Shown here: one piece after another, positions 27,504 to 34,638 of the stretch
How the letters are laid out: each line of letters starts with the position of its first letter
How positions within the stretch are numbered: the stretch's first letter is position 1
NCBI GenBank assembly: GCA_902168205.1
Contig: CABHOK010000002.1
Span: 310,001-374,000, forward strand
Length of the DNA: 64,000 bases
Direction of reading: 5' to 3'
DNA from: an uncultured Chitinophaga sp.
GTDB lineage: Bacteria; Bacteroidota; Bacteroidia; Cytophagales; Cyclobacteriaceae
Position numbers and translations under genes: made by a program
The notes under the pieces: model-generated
Told to the model about the DNA's origin: nothing
The model's input: only the letters and a program-made list of their open reading frames with translations
Databases searched by the model: none

Positions 27504-28604
27504 ATGCTTTACCTTCTTGTTTTATTTGGTTGCAGTTATGGACTTGGCGTGCTCGCGTTGTGGCGGGCATGGTCGAATCCCCCCGTAATACCAAGTAAAC
27601 AGCAGGATATTGCTCCATTTATAACCGTATTGATTGCTGCCCGCAATGAAGCAAAAAATATACATGATTTGCTGGAAGACCTGTTGAAGCAAAATTATCC
27701 ATCATACGAAGTCATTGTCGTGGATGATCATTCCGAAGACGACACCATAGAAATAGCAGCGCGCTTTACAAGAGAGTATACTTCGTTCAGAGTCATTCGC
27801 AGTGCAAAACCTGGAAAGAAGCTGGCATTAACGGAAGGTGTGAAACACGCGCAGGGTTCGATCATTGTCGCTACCGATGCCGATTGTCGCGTGCCAGAAC
27901 ATTGGCTTTCTGCCATCGCTATATATTTTCAACAACCGGAAGTAAAAATGGTTTTTGGTGGCGTGCGTATGCAGCAGGAAAATTTCTTTCACGACTTGCA
28001 GGCGATTGAGTTTAGCAGTCTCATCGGGTCAGGTGCAGCAACGGCAGCAATGGGTTATCCTACCATGTGCAACGGGGCAAATATAGCGTACTGTAAAGCT
28101 GTGTTTGAAGAAGTGAATGGATATACTGGCAACGAACATGTGCCTTCCGGTGATGATGAGTTTTTAATGCGCAAGATCAAAGCGATTTATCCTGCCGGTA
28201 TATATTTCATGAACGATGCACGCAGTGTTGTTATCACACAGCCGAATGAGACAGCGGGAGCGTTTATAAAACAGCGACTTCGCTGGGCAGGGAAGTGGCG
28301 ATACAACTCATCAGCCTATACCATGTTGCTGGCTATTTATATCTTTTCTATACAAGTGATTACCGTGTTGTGCTGGGGACTGTTGTTTAACTCTGACGAA
28401 CGATTGCAAGTCACCGCGTTATTGTGGCTGGCAGTAAAGGCGTTGCTGGAGTTTTTGTTTCTGAGCAGTGTGTGCCGTTTTTTAGGTTGTCGATGGAACG
28501 GTCTGGCTTTTATGATGTTGCAGGTTATCTACCCGTTGTATGTCATGAGCATCGGGTTGTTCGCCCATTTTATTCCCCAGCAGTGGAAGGGAAGAACGTT
28601 ATAA
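27504..28604 (+). CDS. Membrane glycosyltransferase, family 2
   Basis: A 366-residue inverting GT2 enzyme that transfers sugars to a lipid or polysaccharide at the inner membrane. An N-terminal membrane helix (about residues 1-22) is followed by the catalytic domain: [36 protein letters not shown] with the metal-binding Dx[11 protein letters not shown] as the base region and [10 protein letters not shown], the QxxRW motif. Three hydrophobic segments follow at the C-terminus (about 275-365). It opens a run of envelope genes on this strand, although 82 bases separate it from the phosphatase gene that follows. The acceptor is unknown. Confidence 0.9.
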   Translation: MLYLLVLFGCSYGLGVLALWRAWSNPPVIPSKQQDIAPFITVLIAARNEAKNIHDLLEDLLKQNYPSYEVIVVDDHSEDDTIEIAARFTREYTSFRVIRSAKPGKKLALTEGVKHAQGSIIVATDADCRVPEHWLSAIAIYFQQPEVKMVFGGVRMQQENFFHDLQAIEFSSLIGSGAATAAMGYPTMCNGANIAYCKAVFEEVNGYTGNEHVPSGDDEFLMRKIKAIYPAGIYFMNDARSVVITQPNETAGAFIKQRLRWAGKWRYNSSAYTMLLAIYIFSIQVITVLCWGLLFNSDERLQVTALLWLAVKALLEFLFLSSVCRFLGCRWNGLAFMMLQVIYPLYVMSIGLFAHFIPQQWKGRTL

Positions 28605-28686
28605 ATTCATCAAAGATTGTTAAAAATGACTATGCTTTTTTATGAGGCTGATAATTGAATTGTAATTACCTTTACGATATTCATCT

Positions 28687-29913
28687 ATGCAGCAACTGGA
28701 CGTTAAAAAGCAATTTGAAATAAAAGAACTGGAACTCAATGCTTTGCTTGAGATCACCCAGGCTATTAACAGCAATTTGCCGGAAGAGTCTTTATACAAG
28801 ATCTATAACTTCACGCTGCGTTCGAATCTCAATATCAAAAAGCTGGCGTTGTTCGTTCTGGACGATGACTGGGCTTGCAAAGCTAACTTTGGTACGAAGC
28901 ATCATTACAATAAAGTACGATTGCTGCCGGAGTTCAAAACTATTCAGGACATCACGCATCTGAGAGAGTTCGAGGAATGCGAGTTTACTGAATTCGATAT
29001 CATCATTCCGGTAACACATAAAAGCACAACGCTTGCACTCGTATTTGTTGGCGGGCTGGATAAGTATGATGACAGTTACGAGAATGAAGATGGTATTCGC
29101 TTTATACAGGCGTTAAGCAATATCATTATTGTTGCCATTGAAAATAAGAAGCTGGCCCGCAAACAACTCGAGCAGGAGTCACTTCGCAAAGAGTTGGAGA
29201 TTGCCCGCGATGTACAGCAGTTTCTCTTTCCTGAAAAACTTCCGAATACCGATCGTTTAAAAGTAGAGGCAAGTTACCTGCCGCACGATCGCATCGGTGG
29301 AGATTACTACGACTATATACCCATCAATAAAAATCAATTCCTGATCTGCGTTGCTGACGTGAGTGGTAAAGGTATACCCGCTGCGTTGATGATGTCTAAC
29401 TTTCAGGCATCGTTACGTACACTGGTGCGACAAACGCCTAACCTTACCGATATAGTAGAAGCGTTGAACTACCAGGTACTTGAGAACACGAAAGGGGAGA
29501 AGTTCATTACATTCTTTGCCGCTATATATGACGTCCATCTCAAAACGATGGTATATGTAAATTCTGGCCATAATCCTCCTATATTGATAGACCGTGCGCA
29601 CGGTTTGCGTTTACTGGAAGAGGGTTCAACGGTATTGGGCGCTATGCATCCGCTGCCGTTCCTGAACGAAGGTTTCGTTACCGACCTGGATGACTTTCTG
29701 ATTTTTTGCTATACCGATGGCTTGACAGAGACTGTCAATGAAAAAGGAAGAGAATTTGGTGTGGAGGCATTGCTGAAATATTTTCAGGAAGACCGCACGT
29801 TTACAAAAGATCTGCGTACGATTCACGAAGATATTATTGTTGCGCTCGATGACTTTAAAGGTCGCAACGGTTATCATGATGATATAACGATACTTTCCTG
29901 TCGTGTAGGATGA
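28687..29913 (+). CDS. GAF and SpoIIE-type PP2C serine phosphatase, RsbU-like
   Basis: A 408-residue cytoplasmic signalling protein. Residues about 10-160 form a GAF-like sensor, a short coiled linker (KKLARKQLEQESLRKELEIARDVQQFLFP) follows, and the C-terminal 220 residues are a PP2C phosphatase of the SpoIIE/RsbU type. Metal-binding positions are visible in DRIGGDYYDYIPI, VADVSGKGIPAALMMS, CYTDGLTE and YHDDITILSCRV. Such enzymes dephosphorylate anti-sigma antagonists (STAS proteins), but no STAS or RsbW-like gene is near. The stop overlaps the start of the NodB gene (ATGATG), so it is coupled to envelope genes, an unusual neighbour for this class. Confidence 0.92.
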   Translation: MQQLDVKKQFEIKELELNALLEITQAINSNLPEESLYKIYNFTLRSNLNIKKLALFVLDDDWACKANFGTKHHYNKVRLLPEFKTIQDITHLREFEECEFTEFDIIIPVTHKSTTLALVFVGGLDKYDDSYENEDGIRFIQALSNIIIVAIENKKLARKQLEQESLRKELEIARDVQQFLFPEKLPNTDRLKVEASYLPHDRIGGDYYDYIPINKNQFLICVADVSGKGIPAALMMSNFQASLRTLVRQTPNLTDIVEALNYQVLENTKGEKFITFFAAIYDVHLKTMVYVNSGHNPPILIDRAHGLRLLEEGSTVLGAMHPLPFLNEGFVTDLDDFLIFCYTDGLTETVNEKGREFGVEALLKYFQEDRTFTKDLRTIHEDIIVALDDFKGRNGYHDDITILSCRVG

Positions 29914-30563
29914 TGCTGACACCGCACCGTACACCGTTTTTTCTTCCCATGCTATATCCTTCACTGCTCTGGCGTATTCCTGCGCGGGCAGAAGAACTAT
30001 ATATTACGTTTGATGACGGACCGGTAAATGGGCCAACCGAATTTGTACTGGAATCACTCGCTACATTTTCAGCGAAGGCTACATTTTTTTGTATCGGTGA
30101 CAACATCCGAAAGCACCCGGATATATTCAGACGCATCGTGAAGCAGGGACATGCTGTAGGGAATCACACCTTCAATCATCTGAACGGGTGGAAGAATGAT
30201 ACCCAACACTATATTCAAAATATACAGCAGTGCAAAGCTGAAATGCAGAAGCAGCTTGGTGTGAACGACACAACTTTTGTTACCGACCTGTTTCGTCCAC
30301 CGTATGGAAGAATTACCAGGAAACAGATCAAACTACTCGAAGCAGACTATCGGATTGTTATGTGGGATGTTCTCTCGGTAGACTATAATAAACATCTATC
30401 CCCCGAAGCTTGCCTTCGTAATACCATTCGCGCTACACGCCCGGGTTCTATCATTGTGTTTCATGATAGTATAAAAGCCGAGAAGAACATGACGTATGTG
30501 TTGCCGCGCCTGCTTGATCACTTTACGGAAGAAGGGTATATATTCAAATCCCTGCACGGATGA
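29910..30563 (+). CDS. NodB-type polysaccharide deacetylase
   Basis: Removes N- or O-acetyl groups from a polysaccharide, probably in the envelope. The 217-residue protein is almost a bare NodB domain. Visible motifs are YITFDDGPVNGPT (motif 1, catalytic and metal Asp), GNHTFNHLNGW (motif 2, two metal-binding His), LFRPPYGRI (motif 3), MWDVLSVDY and IIVFHDS (motif 5). There is no clear signal peptide, and a hydrophobic stretch near residue 10 could anchor it. The ATG at 29910 overlaps the phosphatase stop by four bases; a second ATG at 29913 is possible. The end overlaps the next gene by four bases. Confidence 0.93.
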   Translation: MMLTPHRTPFFLPMLYPSLLWRIPARAEELYITFDDGPVNGPTEFVLESLATFSAKATFFCIGDNIRKHPDIFRRIVKQGHAVGNHTFNHLNGWKNDTQHYIQNIQQCKAEMQKQLGVNDTTFVTDLFRPPYGRITRKQIKLLEADYRIVMWDVLSVDYNKHLSPEACLRNTIRATRPGSIIVFHDSIKAEKNMTYVLPRLLDHFTEEGYIFKSLHG

Positions 30564-31636
30564 GGCGGGTGCTCGTTACGCCACTCGACTGGGGCCTCGG
30601 GCACGCTACACGGTGTATACCGGTAATTCAGTTATTGCTAAAGTATAACTGCAAAGTATATATAGCCGGCAGTGGCGACTCGCTGCTTTTGCTACAAAAA
30701 GAATTTCCGCAGCTTCCTGCTTTCACAATCCCTGCCTATAAACCGGAATATCCTTCGGGTGGCTCTATGGTTTTTAAAATGGCGATGCAGCTTCCCAGGT
30801 TTATCCGAGTTATACGCGATGAGCATCTTGCGATTGAAGAGATTGTAGCACGCGAGCAGATTGATATTGTAATATCCGATAACCGCTATGGATGCTGGTC
30901 ATCGCACGCGAAGAGTATATTTATTACTCATCAAAGTAATATACTCATGCCGGCACGTTTCGGGTGGCTGGCGCCTTTGGTGCGCAATGCAAATCATCGT
31001 ATGATGCGAAGGTTTTCCGTATGCTGGATTCCCGACAGACCTGGCGATGAAAGTATAGCAGGAGATCTGATTTCGTTCGGTACATTTGATGATACAATAG
31101 CACACGCATATATAGGACCGCTCTCGCGATTTATACCTTCCGGAAAGCATACAATGCAGTATGACTTACTTTGTGTTTTTTCAGGGCCAGAGCCACAACG
31201 TACCCTGCTGGAGAATATCGTTGTACAGCAGGTGAACCGAACAACGCTGAAGACATTGATTGTGCGCGGCCTTCCCGGAAATATACCCGCTGTAGCACTG
31301 GAAACACATGCTACGGTGGTGCCTTTCATGAACAGTGTGGAATTGCAGCGAGCGATAGAAAGTTCAGAATGTATACTTGCACGCAGTGGCTTCAGTACGG
31401 TAATGGACCTGACACGATTAGGCGGGCATGTAATTTTTATACCTACTCCGGGACAAACGGAGCAGGAATACCTGGCGCAGCGACTGTTGCAAAAAGATAT
31501 TGCATACTCCACCACACAAAGTACATTTGATTTACCAACGGCTTTGGAAAAAGCAAAACAGCTAAACGGTTTTACTCCGCTCAGGGAAGATAACCATTTG
31601 CTCGAAGAAGCCGTAACAAGCATATTGCAGGCATGA
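30560..31636 (+). CDS. MurG-like glycosyltransferase (GT-B fold)
   Basis: A 358-residue glycosyltransferase related to the MurG/GT28 group. The N-terminal Rossmann domain starts MRRVLVTPLDWGLGHATRCIPVIQLL, the usual donor/acceptor loop, and the C-terminal domain contains LLCVFSGPEPQR, ILARSGFSTVMDLTRLGGHVIFIPTPGQTEQEYLAQRL, which is the nucleotide-sugar binding region of this fold. Acceptor and sugar cannot be told. It overlaps the NodB gene and the following kinase gene by four bases each (ATGA), so the genes are translated as a unit. The frame-overlapping antisense reading frame of about 255 codons across it is a shadow. Confidence 0.88.
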   Translation: MRRVLVTPLDWGLGHATRCIPVIQLLLKYNCKVYIAGSGDSLLLLQKEFPQLPAFTIPAYKPEYPSGGSMVFKMAMQLPRFIRVIRDEHLAIEEIVAREQIDIVISDNRYGCWSSHAKSIFITHQSNILMPARFGWLAPLVRNANHRMMRRFSVCWIPDRPGDESIAGDLISFGTFDDTIAHAYIGPLSRFIPSGKHTMQYDLLCVFSGPEPQRTLLENIVVQQVNRTTLKTLIVRGLPGNIPAVALETHATVVPFMNSVELQRAIESSECILARSGFSTVMDLTRLGGHVIFIPTPGQTEQEYLAQRLLQKDIAYSTTQSTFDLPTALEKAKQLNGFTPLREDNHLLEEAVTSILQA

Positions 31637-31980
31637 GTGCATTTATACGAAGCTTTGGTTATGCGATACGCGGCATTGTAGCCGCGGTGCGCGAACAACG
31701 GAATATCAAGATTCTGTTTGGTATAGCTTTGCTTGTTGTTGTAGCAGGTTTTTATTTTCAAGTGACAAACACGGAGTGGTGTATACTTTTACTTTGTATG
31801 GGTGTAGTTACCGCCAGTGAGATGCTAAACTCTGCTATTGAAAACCTCGTTGACCTGGTTACGCGTGAACGCATGCCACTCGCGGGTAAGATAAAAGATA
31901 TAGCAGCGGGGGCGGTGTTACTATTGTCAACTATGTCGCTTGTTATCGGGGCGATTATCTTTTGGCCCTATATTTTTTAG
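31633..31980 (+). CDS. dgkA: Diacylglycerol kinase/undecaprenol kinase, DgkA family
   Basis: A 115-residue inner-membrane kinase that phosphorylates diacylglycerol or undecaprenol, recycling the lipid carrier used for cell-wall and polysaccharide synthesis. Three membrane segments are visible (about 27-43, 48-64, 93-113), and the active-site stretch TASEMLNSAIENLVDLV is the family hallmark. The soluble N-terminus is short, as usual. It overlaps the previous gene by four bases and ends the envelope operon, matching a role in lipid-carrier supply for the two glycosyltransferases. Whether its substrate is undecaprenol or diacylglycerol cannot be told from sequence. Confidence 0.93.
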   Translation: MSAFIRSFGYAIRGIVAAVREQRNIKILFGIALLVVVAGFYFQVTNTEWCILLLCMGVVTASEMLNSAIENLVDLVTRERMPLAGKIKDIAAGAVLLLSTMSLVIGAIIFWPYIF

Positions 31981-32114
31981 GCCCGCAGAGCACACAGATT
32001 TGCGCCGATAGATTTACTTTCCTTTTGAAGTTCGTGTTAGAAAAACATCTCGCGGTAGGCGTACTGAATGGCTACGGACCCTTGCGTGCATTTATCTGCG
32101 ATTTCTTTGCGGGC
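31981..32114. repeat. Imperfect foldback element after dgkA
   Basis: Perfect 7-bp ends GCCCGCA at 31981-31987 and TGCGGGC at 32108-32114 bound a stretch whose inner halves also partly pair (CAGATTTGCGC against GCGATTTCTTTG). It starts at the base after the dgkA stop codon. It resembles dispersed intergenic foldback repeats and could stop transcription. Confidence 0.5.
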
Positions 32115-32215
32115 AACCCCTTGTCGGGAAAAAGGACTCCATAAACATGGGGTGACGCACATCCTTTCCAACCAAATTGCCGTTAAGGTTGTCTGAATAT
32201 ATAAAGAACCTCTAT

Positions 32216-33016
32216 ATGAAATTCAAGCATACTCTTACCCGTTGGGCACTGCTGTTGCCTGCAATTCTGCTTTACAATTGTGATTCATCCGATGACGATC
32301 CGGTTCGCGAAACCGTATATACGCCAGTGAAGATGGAAGCCGGTGATACGTCCGTTGAACTTCAATACAACACTGCCGGTGAACTCACGCATTCGGTAAC
32401 AAAACAACAGGCGTTGAATGGTGTAGTGCTCACCAGTACGCTAGAGTATATCTATAAAGACAATAGAATAGACAGCGCTGCCAGTGATACCGGTTTCCGC
32501 GCCTCGTTCAAGTACGAGGGTGATAAAATCGTGCGAGCCGAAGAATATATCGATGCTACATGGGTACAGCGCCACACGTTCGCATACGATGCGAAAGGAA
32601 GATTAAAGGAGTCTGTCACGTTGCAGAATATACCGGAGGAAGGTGGAATAACACCGGTGTATAAAAGCACATACCTATATGACGAACATGATAATTTGAT
32701 TGCGCATGACTATTATTACTATTCGCCCGGTAAGAAGGACTTTGTACTGCTTGCGGTGTCGAGAATGAGTGACTACGACACACAGCCAAATGCTGAAGAC
32801 TTTTTTTCAGCGCATCCGTTTAATCCGCTTGTAAAGTTCAGAAAAAACAATCCAGGGAAGATGGTTGTTTCCAACGCCACCGGGCTCGGCAAATCAGAGT
32901 ATACGTTTACCTATACATATAACGCAGGCGGCTACCCGGTAAAGAAAGATGCTTCCGTACTGTTCGATGGCGTGACAACAACTTCAGAGGTCCGGTACTT
33001 CTTCACAGAAGAATAA
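32216..33016 (+). CDS. Lipoprotein with YD-like repeats, unknown function
   Basis: A 266-residue exported lipoprotein I cannot assign. The ATG at 32216 gives MKFKHTLTRWALLLPAILLYNCDSSDDD, a signal ending in a lipidated Cys near residue 22 with Asp after it; the upstream in-frame start would bury it. The mature part has repeated elements such as YIYKDNRIDS, FKYEGDKIVRAEEYID, FAYDAKGRLKES and YLYDEHDNLIAH, which look like YD/RHS-type beta-strands found in Bacteroidota surface proteins of unknown role. It follows the envelope operon by about 240 bases and so is probably a separate transcript. Confidence 0.75.
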   Translation: MKFKHTLTRWALLLPAILLYNCDSSDDDPVRETVYTPVKMEAGDTSVELQYNTAGELTHSVTKQQALNGVVLTSTLEYIYKDNRIDSAASDTGFRASFKYEGDKIVRAEEYIDATWVQRHTFAYDAKGRLKESVTLQNIPEEGGITPVYKSTYLYDEHDNLIAHDYYYYSPGKKDFVLLAVSRMSDYDTQPNAEDFFSAHPFNPLVKFRKNNPGKMVVSNATGLGKSEYTFTYTYNAGGYPVKKDASVLFDGVTTTSEVRYFFTEE

Positions 33017-33072
33017 CTCCGCCAGCGCAATAACTTCGTTATCATCAACGCAGAATCTGTATCTTGCACCGT

Positions 33073-34428
33073 ATGGTGTTAAAGAAGATTCTGCGTTTTA
33101 TTTTAATGGCACTTCTCTCGGTTGTTGTACTGCTGCTGGTGTTTGTGGGCATCAGCGTTGTTCCATTGAAGCGCACCCCGGTACAAGAGAAGCCTGAGTA
33201 TACCACCATGATGAACCGATTGGACAGTCTGCATCCAGAGATTGTCCAAAGCACAAAGGGTTTTTCAGTAGGCTTTGCCAAAGAGAGTATAACACCTGCC
33301 GCTCCGGCAGCGCTGGCCGGTTATGGAAATCGCCTGGGGAAAGTATATACTTCCATTCTCGATTCAATTTATGTACGCACGCTGGTAATTGACAATGGCG
33401 TACAGCGTGTGGCGGTTGTCAGTGCTGATTTGCTTATCATTCCTCCAACCGTTACGGCTTTGCTGGAGAAAGAATTACCCGCTATAGGTTTCTCGATCAA
33501 CAATACATACCTGGGGGCTATACATACGCATAACAGTATTGGTAACTGGGGCGAAGGTGTAACGGGGGTCATGTATGGCGATTATGAAGATTCCATCGTT
33601 CATTTTATAACAGACAGAATAAAACGCAGTATAGTACGTGCTTCGGAAAATATACTACCCGCATCCATTCGAAAAGGATCTATAGCGGTGCCCAATGCAG
33701 TGCGCAACCGACTGATTAAAACCGGTGGTATAGATTCATTGCTTCGTGTGATCGAAGTACAACGTAGCGACAGCTCGAAACTGTTGCTCATGAGCTATAC
33801 CGCACATGCCACTTGTTTATTCTCACGCGATCTCGAATTGTCGCGCGACTATCCCGGGGAGTTGGTAGATGATATGGAAGCATCCGGGTACCGTTTTGCC
33901 ATGTTTATGGCAGGAGCCGTGGGGAGTCATAAAAGTAATCCGCCCGAGTATGGTAAACCTTGCATTGACTGGATGGCAGATGAAATAAAATCAAAATATA
34001 CCGCGCGACACAATATACTTCAGCCGGTAAAGGATTCAACCTTATTCATGTTACGTGTACCGCTGGAACTTCCGGATGCTGAAGCCAAGATCGCGAAAGA
34101 CTGGCAGCTTCGTCCATGGTTATTCAAGGCTGCTTTCGGTGAGTACCAAACCTATCTCACCGCGCTTCGTATAGGCGACATCATCATGATCGGTACGCCC
34201 TGCGATTACTCCGGAGAACTGACACCACCCCTCGATTCACTTGCTGCCCGAAAAGGTGTCAGCGTCATGGTAACTAGTTTCAACGGAGGATATATAGGTT
34301 ACATCACCGCAGATCAATACTACGACCGCGATCACTACGAAACCCGCCTCATGAACTGGTATGGCCCCGGCAACGGAGACTATATGACGGAGTGCCTGGA
34401 GAAAATCGTTAAGATTTTCACGGAGTGA
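33073..34428 (+). CDS. Membrane-anchored neutral/alkaline ceramidase-like protein
   Basis: A 451-residue protein related to the N-terminal domain of neutral/alkaline non-lysosomal ceramidases, which hydrolyse the amide of ceramide. A signal anchor covers about residues 5-30 (ILRFILMALLSVVVLLLVFVG), so it faces the periplasm. Family features are ITPAAPAALAGYGNRLG, AVVSADLLIIPP, LGAIHTHNSIGNWGEG with the His region near the zinc site, SYTAHATC and YIGYITADQYY. It is shorter than full ceramidases and lacks their C-terminal immunoglobulin-like domain, so true ceramidase activity is uncertain. Bacteroidota make sphingolipids, which gives the idea some support. The start at ATG 33073 is preferred to the upstream TTG. 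Confidence 0.75.
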   Translation: MVLKKILRFILMALLSVVVLLLVFVGISVVPLKRTPVQEKPEYTTMMNRLDSLHPEIVQSTKGFSVGFAKESITPAAPAALAGYGNRLGKVYTSILDSIYVRTLVIDNGVQRVAVVSADLLIIPPTVTALLEKELPAIGFSINNTYLGAIHTHNSIGNWGEGVTGVMYGDYEDSIVHFITDRIKRSIVRASENILPASIRKGSIAVPNAVRNRLIKTGGIDSLLRVIEVQRSDSSKLLLMSYTAHATCLFSRDLELSRDYPGELVDDMEASGYRFAMFMAGAVGSHKSNPPEYGKPCIDWMADEIKSKYTARHNILQPVKDSTLFMLRVPLELPDAEAKIAKDWQLRPWLFKAAFGEYQTYLTALRIGDIIMIGTPCDYSGELTPPLDSLAARKGVSVMVTSFNGGYIGYITADQYYDRDHYETRLMNWYGPGNGDYMTECLEKIVKIFTE

Positions 34429-34430
34429 GA

Positions 34431-34600
34431 ATGTGTTGAGGTGTTGGTGTGTTGAAGTGTTGATGTAGGTTGTGTGCTATGGTGAACATTCATCTTCCGG
34501 TACACCGACACGTTGTCCTAAAGAACATAGGCACGTACCAACGTACCTACCCAAACACGTTTAACCTCAACACGTGAACACGTCAACACATCAACACAAG
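34431..34600. repeat. Foldback repeat of GTGTTGA units, copy 1
   Basis: The left arm (about 34433-34475) is a string of near-repeats GTGTTGAG, GTGTTGGT, GTGTTGAA, GTGTTGAT, and the right arm (about 34530-34598) reads as their reverse complement in CAACACGTGAACACGTCAACACATCAACAC. It fills the gap between two convergent genes and can form a long hairpin from either strand. Confidence 0.7.
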
Positions 34601-34638
34601 AAACTGAACCTCTCATCTCCAGGTACCAACCTGGTTAC

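Noticed and set aside
30994-31761. A long antisense open frame of 255 codons across the MurG-like and kinase genes
   Set aside because: It lies entirely opposite well-supported genes, shows no family motif, and its composition is what the opposite strand of these codons would give.
31962-32144. A 60-codon frame overlapping the foldback element after dgkA
   Set aside because: It overlaps an inverted repeat and the end of dgkA, starts inside the kinase gene and matches nothing known.
34431-34600. Possible CRISPR-like repeat array
   Set aside because: The units are too short, vary in length and have no regular spacers; the two arms are inverted, not directly repeated.
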